Shown: positions 26,663 through 35,253, counted from the stretch's first letter. The stretch is 64,000 nucleotides of DNA from DASXKD01 sp963734725 (GCA_963734725.1 CAVTIX010000016.1:62001-126000); one strand, 5' to 3'. Program-made: numbers and translations. The notes: a model not told the origin generated them from the letters alone.

Positions 26663-27257
26663 CGCCCGCTCCGGGCGTGCCAGTGATGTGGGCGGCGAGC
26701 CCGAGGATGCCGTCGGCGATCATCCGCTCGGCCGGTGCACGGCCGGGATCGATGAGCCACTGCACCAGGACGCCGGACATCAGCGCCAACTGCACCGAGC
26801 CGAGGGCCAGCTCCGCCTGCCCGGCCACGGTGTCCTCGGGGATCCCGAGCAGGCCGGCCGCGAGCCCGGTGCGCCCCTGGCGCAGGCTGGCCGCCATCAG
26901 CTCGCGGAGCTTCGGCGAGTGCTCGGCCTGCACCGCGGCCTCGATGGTGGCCAGCCAGAGCCACCGGTTGGCGTCATAGGACGCGATCACCTGGCGCCAG
27001 AACGCTTCGTACTGCTCGCGCGGCCCGGCCCCGGCGGCGACGGCGGCGCGGACCGCGCCCTCGGTTTCCGCGCCCCAGGCCTCGATCGCCTGGGTGAACG
27101 CCTCGATTAGGAGCGCCTCGCGGGAGCCGAAGTGGTAGCCGATCGCCGCGTGGTTGACCCCGGCAGCCGCCGCGATGTCGCGGACGGTCGTTCGCGTCCA
27201 GCCCTTGGTCTTCAGGCACTCCAGCGCGCCGGCCAGCAGGTCCTCCCGGTTGCCCAT
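26655..27257 (-). CDS. TetR family transcriptional regulator
   Basis: A 200-residue regulator with N-terminal HTH (residues about 5-50; LLAGALECLKTKGWTRTTVRDIAAAAGVNHAAIGYHFGSREALLIEAF) and a helical ligand-binding domain including WLWLATIEAAVQAEHSPKLRELM. ATG 27257 has AGGA 8 nt upstream. It is divergent from the flavin monooxygenase at 27373, and the 115-bp gap holds a long imperfect palindrome, so it probably represses itself and the monooxygenase/MFS genes until an aromatic or antibiotic-like ligand binds. Confidence 0.9.
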   Translation of the reverse strand: MGNREDLLAGALECLKTKGWTRTTVRDIAAAAGVNHAAIGYHFGSREALLIEAFTQAIEAWGAETEGAVRAAVAAGAGPREQYEAFWRQVIASYDANRWLWLATIEAAVQAEHSPKLRELMAASLRQGRTGLAAGLLGIPEDTVAGQAELALGSVQLALMSGVLVQWLIDPGRAPAERMIADGILGLAAHITGTPGAGAS

Positions 27258-27281
27258 GACGTCGATCCTAGCGCCGTTGTC

Positions 27282-27319
27282 AACCAATTGGATTATCCAT
27301 ATGGATTGACCAGTTGGAT
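27282..27319. promoter_or_regulatory. Probable TetR operator overlapping the monooxygenase promoter
   Basis: An imperfect dyad centred on CATATG (27298-27303): the two 16-bp flanks match at 11 positions, and the core ATCCATATGGAT is perfect. Its right half overlaps TTGACC (27305-27310), a plausible -35 for the monooxygenase, with TTGTAG 16 bp downstream as -10. Confidence 0.6.
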
Positions 27320-27372
27320 AAATCGCTTGTAGGGTGGCCGTACCGAGACCCGAGCGGACACCAGGAGGAACC

Positions 27373-28596
27373 ATGACCAGGTCGGTGCTCATCTCCGGCG
27401 GCGGCATCGCCGGCGCCTCACTCGCGTGCTGGCTGGGCGAATCCGGGTACGCGGTCACTGTGGTGGAGCGGGCGCCCGGGCTGCGCACCAGCGGGGCGGC
27501 CCCGGTGGATTTCCGCGGCGACCAGCTTGCCCTGCTGGAGCGCATGGGCGTGCTCCGCGACATCCAGGCCAGCCAGACTGGCATGGGCGACCAGACGGTG
27601 ATCGACGCGAGCGGCCGTCGGCTGTCCACGTTCCCGTCCGTGCTGTTTAGCGGCGACGTCGAGATCGAGCGCGGCGACCTGGCCCGGATCCTGTACAACC
27701 GGAGCGCGGGCGCCGCCGAGTACGTCTTCGGTGGCCACATCACCGGCATGACCCAGGACGCGGACGGGGTGGACGTCACGTTCTCGCACAGCGCCCCCCG
27801 CCGGTTCGACCTCGTCGTCGGCGCGGACGGGCTGCACTCCGCCGTGCGCCGCCTGGCGTTCGGCGAGGAATCTCTGTTCCGGCACGACCTTGGCCTCGCC
27901 ATCGCGGGGTTTGACGTGCCCAACACCCTCGGCCTCGACCACAGCGGGCTGATCTACAACGAGCCCGGCCGGCTCGTGATGGTGACCAGCGGCCGAGACC
28001 TCGCCCGGGCGGCGGTCTGCTTGATGTTCACTGCGTCGCTGCCGGACTACGACTGGCACGACACCGACGGCCAGAAGCGCATCGTGGCGGAGCATTTCGC
28101 CGGTGTCGGCTGGCAGGCGCCAGCTTTGCTCGCGGCGCTGCGGGACGCGCCGGAACTGTACTTCGACACGATCGGCCAGATCCGGCTCGGCCACTGGTCG
28201 GCCGGGCGCGTGGTGCTGCTCGGGGACGCGGCCTGGTGCACCGGTCCCGGCGGCAACGGCACCGGGCACGCGGTGCTCGGCGCCTACACGCTCGCCGGGG
28301 AACTCACGCTGGCCGGCGGCGACCATGCGGCCGCGTTCCGGCGTTACGAGCAGATCATGCGCCCGCCAGTCACGAAGTCGCAGAAGAACGCCGCAGGCGC
28401 GGGCCGCTTCCTCACCCCGGCAACCGAGCGGCGGATCCGCAACCGGAACCGCACTTTCCGCATCCTGTCCTCCCGCGCGATGACCGGGCTGTTCGGCTGG
28501 CTGGCCAAGCGGACCGCCAACACCGGCACGCTACGGGACTACCCGCTGTGTGGCTCGCGCGGCCCGATTCCAAATGGCCAGCCGTTGCCCCGGTGA
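27373..28596 (+). CDS. FAD-dependent aromatic-type monooxygenase
   Basis: A 407-residue group A flavoprotein monooxygenase: GGGIAG dinucleotide motif at residues 9-14, the DG motif in FDLVVGADGLHSAVRRLAF, and the GD motif in GRVVLLGDAAWCTGPGGNGTGHAVLGAYTLAGEL. Such enzymes hydroxylate aromatic compounds with NAD(P)H and oxygen; TetX-like antibiotic-inactivating members share this layout. ATG 27373 has AGGAGG upstream. The MFS gene follows after 80 bp and the divergent TetR gene precedes, forming a typical inducible detoxification cassette of modification plus efflux. Confidence 0.9.
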   Translation: MTRSVLISGGGIAGASLACWLGESGYAVTVVERAPGLRTSGAAPVDFRGDQLALLERMGVLRDIQASQTGMGDQTVIDASGRRLSTFPSVLFSGDVEIERGDLARILYNRSAGAAEYVFGGHITGMTQDADGVDVTFSHSAPRRFDLVVGADGLHSAVRRLAFGEESLFRHDLGLAIAGFDVPNTLGLDHSGLIYNEPGRLVMVTSGRDLARAAVCLMFTASLPDYDWHDTDGQKRIVAEHFAGVGWQAPALLAALRDAPELYFDTIGQIRLGHWSAGRVVLLGDAAWCTGPGGNGTGHAVLGAYTLAGELTLAGGDHAAAFRRYEQIMRPPVTKSQKNAAGAGRFLTPATERRIRNRNRTFRILSSRAMTGLFGWLAKRTANTGTLRDYPLCGSRGPIPNGQPLPR

Positions 28597-28676
28597 GCGC
28601 CTGCATCGCGGCCTTCGCCGCTGGTGAGGGCCGTAGCTCCAGCATCGGCTCGACCAGCGCTCGGTACAGTGACGGC

Positions 28677-30077
28677 ATGCGGGCGGGATCGCGGGGCGCG
28701 GGGCGTGTCCACCCGAACGTGATCCTGGCTGTTCTGTCGCTCGCGGGCGCCGTGTATGCGGTGCTCAGCTCGGCGGTGATCCCGGCTCTGCCGACGTTGC
28801 AGCACGACCTGCATGCAAGCGAGACCGGGGTCACCTGGCTGCTCACCGGGTTCCTGCTGTCGGCGTCGGTCGGCACGGCGATCATCGGCAAGCTCGGCGA
28901 CATGTACGGCAAGCAGCGGCTGCTGGTGTGGACCCTGGTGGTCCTCTCCGCCGGGACGCTGCTCGCGGCGCTGTCCGAGTCGCTGCCGACGCTGATCGTG
29001 GCGCGCGTCATCCAGGGGGTGGCCGGCGGCATCTTCCCGCTGTCGTTCGCGATCGCGCGCGATGAGTTTCCGGCGGACCGCGTCGCCGGGAGCATCGGGC
29101 TGATGTCCGCGATCCTCGGTGTCGGCGGTGGCCTCGGCCTGGTCGTCGGCGGGCTCATCGACGAGCATCTGAGCTGGCACTGGCTGTTCTGGCTGCCGCT
29201 GCCGATCATGGTCGCGGCGGCCGCCTGCGCCTGGCGCTACATCCCCGAGTCGCCGGTCCGCGCGCCGGGCCGGGTGAACTGGGCCGCGGCAGCGCTGATG
29301 TCGGCCGGGCTGTCCGCCGTGCTCATCGCGATCGCGCAGACCACAGCCTGGGGCTGGACCGGGCCCAAGACGCTGGTGCTGCTGGGGTCTGGCCTGGTCA
29401 TCTGCGCCGCGTGGATCCTGGTGGAGCTGCGCAGCAGCAACCCGCTGATCGACATGGCGATGATGCGGGTGCGCGGGGTGTGGACGGCCAACCTGGCCGC
29501 CTTCCTCGTGGGCGCCGGGCTGTACGCGTGGTTCCTGCTGCTCCCCCAGTTGGCGCAGCTCCCCACCAGCACCGGTTTCGGGTACGGGCTCTCGGTGGTG
29601 GCCGCCGGCCTGTACCTGCTGCCGTGTGCCCTCGGCATGGGCGTGCTTGGCTCGCTGGCGGGCCGGGTGCAGCGGCGCTTCGGCGCCCGCCCCGCTCTGG
29701 TGGCCGGCGCGGCGGTCAGCGCCGTCGCCTGCGGCTGGCTCGCCGTCACCAGCCGGCACCCTCTCGCAATGCTGCTCAGCTCCTTGCTGCTCGGAATCGG
29801 CATCGGCCTCGCCTTCGCGGCGCTGGGCAACCTGATCGTGCAGGCCGTGCCGCCGCACCAGACCGGTGTCGCCAGCGGAATGAACACGGTGCTCCGGACG
29901 CTCGGCGGCGCGCTGGGCGGCCAGATCGCGGCAACGTTCGTCGCGGCCAGCACGCTGCGCGGCCTGCCCGCGCTGACCGGGTTCACCACGACGTTCGCGA
30001 TGGCCTCGCTGTTCCTGGCCTGCTGCGCCGCAGTGGTCCTGCTGATCCCCTCCCCCGCCCCGCTGGCCGCGAACTAG
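28677..30077 (+). CDS. MFS drug-efflux transporter (DHA2-like)
   Basis: A 466-residue transporter with about 14 hydrophobic segments. It carries the motif-A region GKLGDMYGKQRLLVW, motif C-like SAILGVGGGLGLVVGGLI, and WHWLFWLPLPI, typical of the DHA2/EmrB group. It probably exports the compound handled by the monooxygenase upstream. ATG 28677 begins the clear coding part. The stop TAG is built from the TA target of the IS630-like element (30075-30076) and the first base of the element, so the insertion sits exactly at the end of this gene without changing the protein. Confidence 0.88.
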   Translation: MRAGSRGAGRVHPNVILAVLSLAGAVYAVLSSAVIPALPTLQHDLHASETGVTWLLTGFLLSASVGTAIIGKLGDMYGKQRLLVWTLVVLSAGTLLAALSESLPTLIVARVIQGVAGGIFPLSFAIARDEFPADRVAGSIGLMSAILGVGGGLGLVVGGLIDEHLSWHWLFWLPLPIMVAAAACAWRYIPESPVRAPGRVNWAAAALMSAGLSAVLIAIAQTTAWGWTGPKTLVLLGSGLVICAAWILVELRSSNPLIDMAMMRVRGVWTANLAAFLVGAGLYAWFLLLPQLAQLPTSTGFGYGLSVVAAGLYLLPCALGMGVLGSLAGRVQRRFGARPALVAGAAVSAVACGWLAVTSRHPLAMLLSSLLLGIGIGLAFAALGNLIVQAVPPHQTGVASGMNTVLRTLGGALGGQIAATFVAASTLRGLPALTGFTTTFAMASLFLACCAAVVLLIPSPAPLAAN

Positions 30078-30084
30078 TGCCGCA

Positions 30085-31219
30085 TCAAGCTACGTTTGCC
30101 CGGTCGATGATGCGCCGTAGTCGTTCGTCGTAGGCGTGGTTGTTGCGCCAGATGATGTAGCGGCGGATCATGCTGGCCTGCTCGTGGTGGCTGGCGTGGT
30201 CGGTGCCATCGAGCGCGAAGTACCGCAGCGCGGTGAACTGGGCCTCGATGCGGTTCAGCCAAGAGGCGTTGGTCGGGGTGTAGGCGATCTCGGCATTATT
30301 CGCGGCTGCCCACTGGCCGACGCGCTTGTCTTTGCGGGTGGTCAGGTGGGGTGAGAAGTTGTCGCAGATGATCGCGATCCGCACTTGCGGCGGGTAAAGG
30401 GAGCGCAGGTAGCGGCAGAATTCCAGGAACCGGGCCCGGGTTTTGCGTGGCTTGATGTGCCCGTAGAGTTTGTCTTCGCCCAGGTCGTAGGCGGCGAACA
30501 GGTGCCGCACGCCCTGGGCGCGGGTGTAGGTGGCGCGCAGCCGGCGCCGGGGTGCGCGGCCGGGTTCCTTGCCCTTGCCGCTGATCGGCGCCCAGTGCCG
30601 GCCGGGCCGTGGCTGAAGGCCGAGCGGCCCGAACTCATCCACGCAGATCACCACCTGCGGGTCGCCCGGGCCTGGGGCCACGTCGCGGTCGGCGATGGCG
30701 TACAGGTGCTCGACCCGGGCCTTCTTGGCCTGGTAGCGCGGGTCTTTGGAGGCCTTCCAGGTCTTTAACCGCTGGAAGGTGACGCCCTCCTCGCGCAGCA
30801 GGGCGCGCAGGCCCTCGTGAGAGATATCGTTGACCACGCCCTCAGCGACCAGGAAGTCCGCCAGCTTGGCCAGGCTCCAGGTGGAGAACGGCAGGTCATA
30901 ATCGGCAGGCCGGGACTTGGCGATCTTCTTGGCCTCCCCGCCGCTGGCCCAGGGTGAACTTCGGCGCCCGGCCGCCGCGGTATCTCGGGTAGAGGGAATC
31001 GAACCCGTCGGCGTTGAAGTTGCGGATCACATCGCGGACCCGGTCCTCGCTGGTGAACGCGACCCTTGCGATCGCGGCCACATTCATCCCCTGCGCCGAC
31101 AGCAGCACCATCTGCGCTCGCCGCCAGGTCACCACCGACCCGCTGCCCCGGCGCACGATCCGCACCAGCCGACGGCCCTCGTCATCATCGATCTCACGCA
31201 CCCGCACACGTTCGCTCAC
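30085..31219 (-). pseudogene. IS630-family transposase, frameshifted
   Basis: GTG 31219 opens the N-terminal part: SERVRVREIDDDEGRRLVRIVRRGSGSVVTWRRAQMVLLSAQG, helix-turn-helix, and GRAPKFTLGQRR. At a CCCC run (GGGG on the coding strand, 30936-30939) the frame shifts by one base; the next frame continues EAKKIAKSRPADYDLPFSTWSLAKLADFLV and carries the DDE catalytic core: Asp in VVICVDEFGPL, Asp in IAIICDNFSPHL and Glu in WLNRIEAQF. The stop lies inside the left inverted repeat. Removing one G restores a single protein of about 378 residues. It is either inactivated, expressed by frameshifting, or a base-call error. Confidence 0.85.
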
Positions 31220-31274
31220 CGGCCCAGTCTCGGCGATCAGCACCCGGCAGCAGAAGTCCCGCACCAGTCCAGCG

Positions 31275-31302
31275 GCGGGGCAACCGTGACCTGCTACGGC
31301 GC
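31275..31302. repeat. Degraded inner right end of the IS630-like element
   Basis: Aligns without gaps to the outer right end 31851-31878 at 20 of 28 positions and is followed by TAGC in both. It lies 56 bp upstream of the transposase start, the usual position for an IS630 end. Confidence 0.65.
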
Positions 31303-31341
31303 TAGCCGCCCGATGTCAGCGGCCGGGTCTAGCGTCAGGAC

Positions 31342-31782
31342 ATGGTGTTCTGGCAGTTGACCATCGACGCGAATGACCCCGCTGCGCTGGCGCGATTCTG
31401 GGCGCAAGCGCTGGGCTATCAGCCGGTGCCGCCGACGGCGCCAGCGACGGCCTGGCACGCGCTCTACCACGCCCGGCTGGGGGAGGACGCAGCCTTCGAC
31501 GACCGGCTCTTCGACCCAGACGGCCTGCGCCCGCCGATCTGGTTTCAGCAGGTGCCCGAGGCGAAGGCCGGGAAGAACCGGCTCCATCTCGACCTCTACC
31601 CCACCGGCCGCGATAACGCGCTGCCCATGCAGCGGCGGATCGAGATCGTCGAGGCGAAGGTCGCCGAACTGACCGGGCTGGGCGCCAGCGTGCAGCACCG
31701 AACCCGGCACGACGACCCGAAGGACCCGACCTACTTCGCGCTCATGCACGACCCGGAAGGCAACGAGTTCTGCGTCGGCTGA
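31342..31782 (+). CDS. VOC family (glyoxalase/bleomycin-resistance-like) protein, transposon passenger
   Basis: A 146-residue protein with two beta-alpha-beta-beta-beta units: VFWQLTIDANDPAALARFWAQALGYQP, PPIWFQQVPEAKAGKNRLHLDLYP, and the C-terminal FALMHDPEGNEFCVG that supplies a metal-binding Glu. VOC proteins include glyoxalases, dioxygenases and drug-binding resistance proteins; this subgroup has no assigned substrate. It starts 38 bp after the inner TA of the IS element and ends 69 bp before the outer inverted repeat, so it lies wholly inside the extended element. ATG 31342 has AGGAC close by. Confidence 0.8.
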   Translation: MVFWQLTIDANDPAALARFWAQALGYQPVPPTAPATAWHALYHARLGEDAAFDDRLFDPDGLRPPIWFQQVPEAKAGKNRLHLDLYPTGRDNALPMQRRIEIVEAKVAELTGLGASVQHRTRHDDPKDPTYFALMHDPEGNEFCVG

Positions 31783-31878
31783 AACTCACCGCGAGACACA
31801 GGTCCGCATCCCCGCGACCCACACTGGCGCCCACAGCTAGCTGCTCCGCCACCGGGCAAACGTTGCCTGATGCGGCAC

Positions 31879-32230
31879 TAGCGGGGCGGCGCGCCGGGAA
31901 CGACACCACTTGCGGGAAGCGCAGCGCCCGGTTCTGCCGCCTGGGCCGGTCAGCTCAGCCGGGCCGGTGCGCCGGGAACGACACCACTTGCGGGAAGCGC
32001 AGCGCCCGGTTCTGCCGCCTGGGCCGGTCAGCTCAGCCGGGCCGGCGAGTACCCGGCCGTGCCGGTCGCAGCCACAGCGGGCGGGCCTGCCGTCGCCAGC
32101 GCGACCGCCGCAGCAATACCGGCAAGCCACCAAAACCGCCCCAGTTTGCGCATGGGCGGCAGCGTAACCGTCAGCTCTGTACGGGGCTAGCCTGACTCGC
32201 CCAGCTAACTCCGAACGGGGGCCGGTGGGA
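31879..32230. other. Gene-free region right of the transposon with a 78-bp tandem duplication
   Basis: No gene is supported in 352 bp. Its left half is the two-copy 78-bp repeat; the rest is unremarkable GC-rich sequence up to the MBL gene end. Confidence 0.5.
31891..32046 (+). repeat. 78-bp tandem duplication
   Basis: Copies 31891-31968 and 31969-32046, beginning GCGCCGGGAACGACACCACT, differ only at their last base. They start 10 bp outside the outer TA of the transposon. Near-identity implies a recent event. Confidence 0.9.
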
Positions 32231-33271
32231 TCAGGGTTGATCCGGCAGCGAGTAAAGCCCCGGTTCATCCGCGATCTGGGTGATGCGGCCGGCGTCGGCG
32301 AGATGGCGGAGGTGCGCTGTTGCTTCGGCGAGCGCGGCGCGGCGCATGAATCCGGTGACCGAGGACCAGCCACGGGACCAGGACAGCTCCTGGGTGACCT
32401 GCCAGGCGGTGGCGAGGCCATCGCGGGCCAGGATGTCGATCACCTCCGCGCACCGCCGCTCATGGTGCGCGAGCAACATCCGGACCCGGTCGGCCACGCC
32501 GTGGAACCGGTATTCGTGGGCGGGCAGCGCCTCGGCCTTGTCGTAGGCCGCAATCAGTTCCAGGGACCGCAGGTAGGCGGCAAGCGGCGGCTCGGCCAGG
32601 TTCGACATCAGCCCGATGTTGGGGCTGATCCGCGGGAGCACGTGGTCGCCGGTAAGCAGCAGGCCGTCGGATTCCTCGTGCAGGCATAGGTGCCCCGGCG
32701 TGTGGCCGGGGGTCCACACCGCTCGCACCTCCCTGCCGGGCAGCGGCACCAGGTCGCCGTGCTCGAGCAGCACGTCAGGCTTCGCCATGGCCCGGACCGC
32801 GGCCAGGGCATCGTCGTTCACGGCCAGGCCGGCCGCTACGTCGTCGGGCACGCCGCACCGGGCCAGCCAGGCCAGGTCGGCCCGCCGGGTGTCGGCGTTG
32901 CGCGGCCGGAGGGCGGTCAGCGTGCTCTGCTCCTCGGGGTGCATCGCGACCCAGGCGCCGCTGGCTTCGCGAAGCCGTGCGGACAGGCCGTGGTGGTCGA
33001 AGTGGATGTGGGTTACCACGATCCCGGTGACGTCGGCGGGCAGCGCCCCCGCCGCCTTGAGGCCTTCGGCCAGCGCCTGCCAGCCCGCCTCGGAATACCA
33101 CCCCGGGTCGACCACCACCAGGCCGCTCCCGGCAGCGATCAGATAGGTGAGGGTGTAGCGGAGCGGGCTGCCCGGTATCGGCACGGGCACCGACCACAGG
33201 TCGGGGCGGACCTGCTCGACGGGCGGGGAGGTGCATGCCAGCCAGGCCTCCCGTTGCGCCGTCCCGGTCAC
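32231..33271 (-). CDS. MBL-fold metallo-hydrolase
   Basis: A 346-residue protein with the metallo-beta-lactamase signature THIHFDHHG (His88, His90, Asp92, His93), preceded by TYLIAAGSGLVVVDPGWYSEAGW, and followed by WTPGHTPGHLCLH and LLLTGDHVLP providing further metal ligands. The C-terminal winged-helix-like part (CAEVIDILARDGLATAWQVTQ, ATAHLRHLADAGRITQ) is typical of the LACTB2/RNase-like MBL subgroup of general hydrolases. Substrate is unknown. GTG 33271 and GTG 33277 are both possible starts; neither has a strong ribosome-binding site. Divergent from a weakly supported frame at 33291. Confidence 0.85.
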   Translation of the reverse strand: MTGTAQREAWLACTSPPVEQVRPDLWSVPVPIPGSPLRYTLTYLIAAGSGLVVVDPGWYSEAGWQALAEGLKAAGALPADVTGIVVTHIHFDHHGLSARLREASGAWVAMHPEEQSTLTALRPRNADTRRADLAWLARCGVPDDVAAGLAVNDDALAAVRAMAKPDVLLEHGDLVPLPGREVRAVWTPGHTPGHLCLHEESDGLLLTGDHVLPRISPNIGLMSNLAEPPLAAYLRSLELIAAYDKAEALPAHEYRFHGVADRVRMLLAHHERRCAEVIDILARDGLATAWQVTQELSWSRGWSSVTGFMRRAALAEATAHLRHLADAGRITQIADEPGLYSLPDQP

Positions 33272-33290
33272 CCGCACATATTGTCCCGTC

Positions 33291-33632
33291 GTGAGATGGT
33301 CAGGCGACCCGTTGCCAGCCCAGCTCGCTGACCTTCCACCGGGCGATGGCCTGGTGCCGGCTGACGACCTTGACTTCGCGCAACTGGTTCCCGTGACGGT
33401 GCATCGCCTGCTCAGCCTCGAGTATCCCGCTCGCGGCCGAGGGCTGTGGGATCTCGCGCTTGACGCCGGACTGCTCGACGAGAATGAGGTTCGCCGGCTG
33501 GTCCGGGCGCCGCGGCGGGACGGCACGGCACGTGTTACTAGAATCGATCACACCCCTTATGACATCCGGGCCGGTCCCGGCTGTTCCCACCGGCGATATG
33601 GCATGCGACACACCAAGGACTCGCCCGCATGA
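33291..33632 (+). CDS. Hypothetical protein (weak)
   Basis: A 113-residue frame from GTG 33291 with protein-like content in its first 85 codons (PAQLADLPPGDGLVPADDLDFAQLVPVTVHRLLSLEYPARGRGLWDLALDAGLLDENEVRRLVRAPRRDG) and poorer content afterwards. It has no recognised family and no clear ribosome-binding site, and lies divergent to the MBL gene. The competing reverse frame looks less protein-like. The remaining 160 bp to 33798 hold no gene that I can see. Confidence 0.35.
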   Translation: MRWSGDPLPAQLADLPPGDGLVPADDLDFAQLVPVTVHRLLSLEYPARGRGLWDLALDAGLLDENEVRRLVRAPRRDGTARVTRIDHTPYDIRAGPGCSHRRYGMRHTKDSPA

Positions 33633-33798
33633 TTCAGGCGAATCTGGCGTGTGCCCTCCGCAGGCCCCCTACGCTGGGCTGAGACGTGGGTCTGGAGTTT
33701 GCAACGCAGTGACAACGGCAGCAGAGAGCCTGCGATAGGGCGGCGCGAGGTGGGCGCCAGCGGTAGCCGCGCAGGTCCGCCAACGGAGGTATAACCAG

Positions 33799-35253
33799 GT
33801 GACACGGGTGTCGACCCACCCGGCCGGCCCGCCAGGGCGGCCCGGCACGGTCAACTTGCCGCCAGCGCCTGATCTTGTCGTACACAATGGCCCGGTCGAA
33901 TGGGTCATGAGCCGGGTGATCCGCAGGCTGGCCTGGAGCCCGCTGTCGGATCCCATGGTCGCCCTCAGCCTGTCCGGGGCCGGCTTGCTGCTCGGAATGA
34001 TCGTCGGGGCGACCGCGCCGAACGCCGAGACGGTGCCGGTCCGGCTGCCGCTGTCCTTCATCCTGCCGGCGCTGGGCCATTCGGAAACCAACGTCGTCAT
34101 CGCCTCGATCCTGCTCTATACCGGAAACATCCTGGCTTGCCTGGGCCTGGCCGGGATGCTGTGGGCACACAGCCAGGGCTGGCGCCCCAACCCCAAGCAC
34201 CTGCTGTGGGCCAGCACGGCGATCATCGCGGTCATGGTGAGCCTCACCCCGGTCGGCTCCTCCGACACCGGGAGCTATGCGGCTTACGGCCGGATCGACG
34301 CGCTGGGCGGGAATCCCTATGTCACCAACCCGCTGGCGTTCCTCGGGGCGCATTCTCCCTACACCCACGCCGTCGGCACGCTGTGGAAGAAACAGCCATC
34401 GGTGTACGGCCCGTTCGCCACGATTATCCAGTCCTTCGCGGCGGGGATCGGCGGCCCGCACGTCTGGGCCACCATCTGGGCCCTGATGATCCTCAACGGG
34501 GCGGTGTTCATCGGGGTCGGGTGGCTGCTCCTGAAGACCTCCGACAACCCGGTGCGGGCGACCCTGTTCTGGACCGCGAACCCGGTCCTCATCCAGCAAC
34601 TAGTGAGCGGCGGCCACCTTGACACGCTGGTCGCGGCGGCGGCGATCTGCGCGATCCAGGTAGCGCGCCGGGTCTCGGGCCACTGGGGCGACGTGCTGAT
34701 CGGCGTCGTCATCGGCCTGGCCTGCGGGATAAAGATCAATGCGGCGCTCATCGCGCTCGGGTTGGCCTGGCCGCTGCTGCGTCGGCACGAATGGATGCGC
34801 ACCGCCCGGATCGCGCTAGTGGCCCTGGCGACGGTCGCGCTGCAGTACTGGCCGTACGGGCTGGTCGCGCTGAAACCGATCCTCGGCGGGCTGAAGCTCG
34901 CCACGCTGCCTTCGCCGTGGCGGGTCTTCGAGCTGGTCGGCGGGCTGTTCGGCGCGGAACCTGCAGTGTTGACGGTCATGGGCTACCTGTGGCCGTTCGC
35001 CATGGTGATCGTCGCCTGGTTCGTCTACCGGCGGATCTCCTCCGACCAGCCGGGCGAGGTGGTGGCGCCGTTCGCGCTGACCTACGCCTGGATCCTCGTC
35101 GGCCCCTGGGTGTTCGCCTGGTACACGGGGATCGCCTGGGTCGCGCTGACCCAGGTCCCGCGCAACCGGATGACCAGGTGGCTGACGCTCGTCACGGTCT
35201 TCCTCGCGTTGTGCCATTCCAGCGGCGGCCAGGCGACCCCTGGTATCCGCTGA
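33799..35253 (+). CDS. Membrane mannosyltransferase-like protein (GT-C fold, MptA/B-like)
   Basis: A 484-residue integral membrane protein with about 11-12 hydrophobic helices. The first large loop holds SSDTGSYAAYGRIDALGGNPYVTNPLAF and KQPSVYGPFATIIQ, which resemble the Asp-containing catalytic loop and YGP segment of polyprenol-phosphomannose-dependent alpha-1,6-mannosyltransferases. It probably transfers mannose from a lipid carrier on the outer membrane face. GTG 33799 has GGAGG upstream. The last residues (SSGGQATPGIR) look abnormal; the +1 frame would give DPWYPLITRVRS, so the true end may be one base off. It is followed 22 bp later by another GT-C-like gene, forming an operon. Confidence 0.7.
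   Translation: MTRVSTHPAGPPGRPGTVNLPPAPDLVVHNGPVEWVMSRVIRRLAWSPLSDPMVALSLSGAGLLLGMIVGATAPNAETVPVRLPLSFILPALGHSETNVVIASILLYTGNILACLGLAGMLWAHSQGWRPNPKHLLWASTAIIAVMVSLTPVGSSDTGSYAAYGRIDALGGNPYVTNPLAFLGAHSPYTHAVGTLWKKQPSVYGPFATIIQSFAAGIGGPHVWATIWALMILNGAVFIGVGWLLLKTSDNPVRATLFWTANPVLIQQLVSGGHLDTLVAAAAICAIQVARRVSGHWGDVLIGVVIGLACGIKINAALIALGLAWPLLRRHEWMRTARIALVALATVALQYWPYGLVALKPILGGLKLATLPSPWRVFELVGGLFGAEPAVLTVMGYLWPFAMVIVAWFVYRRISSDQPGEVVAPFALTYAWILVGPWVFAWYTGIAWVALTQVPRNRMTRWLTLVTVFLALCHSSGGQATPGIR

Larger units (their letters stand above)
30077..31302. mobile_element. IS630-family insertion sequence (inner boundaries)
   Basis: A 1226-bp element, the normal IS630 size. The left end (30077-30104) begins GTGCCGCATCA; the inner right end (31275-31302) is a degraded inverted copy matching the outer right end at 20 of 28 positions. 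TA dinucleotides flank both sides (30075-30076 and 31303-31304), as expected for the TA-targeting IS630/Tc1-mariner group. It contains a leftward DDE transposase interrupted by one frameshift. The better-preserved end lies further right at 31878 (see the extended element). Confidence 0.75.
30077..31878. mobile_element. Extended IS630-like transposon carrying a VOC gene
   Basis: The left inverted repeat 30077-30104 pairs with 31851-31878 at 26 of 28 positions. TA occurs directly outside both (30075-30076 and 31879-31880). Inside are the transposase and, beyond a degraded inner right end at 31275-31302, a complete VOC-family gene. The much better match of the outer end suggests that the 1802-bp unit, not the 1226-bp one, was the last form to move, with the VOC gene as passenger. 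Removing the element plus one TA restores a continuous sequence with the MFS stop codon. Confidence 0.65.

Noticed and set aside
28539..29858. 439-residue reverse frame across the MFS gene
   Set aside because: Shadow composition (Arg/Gln/His/Gly) and complete overlap with a well-supported transporter.
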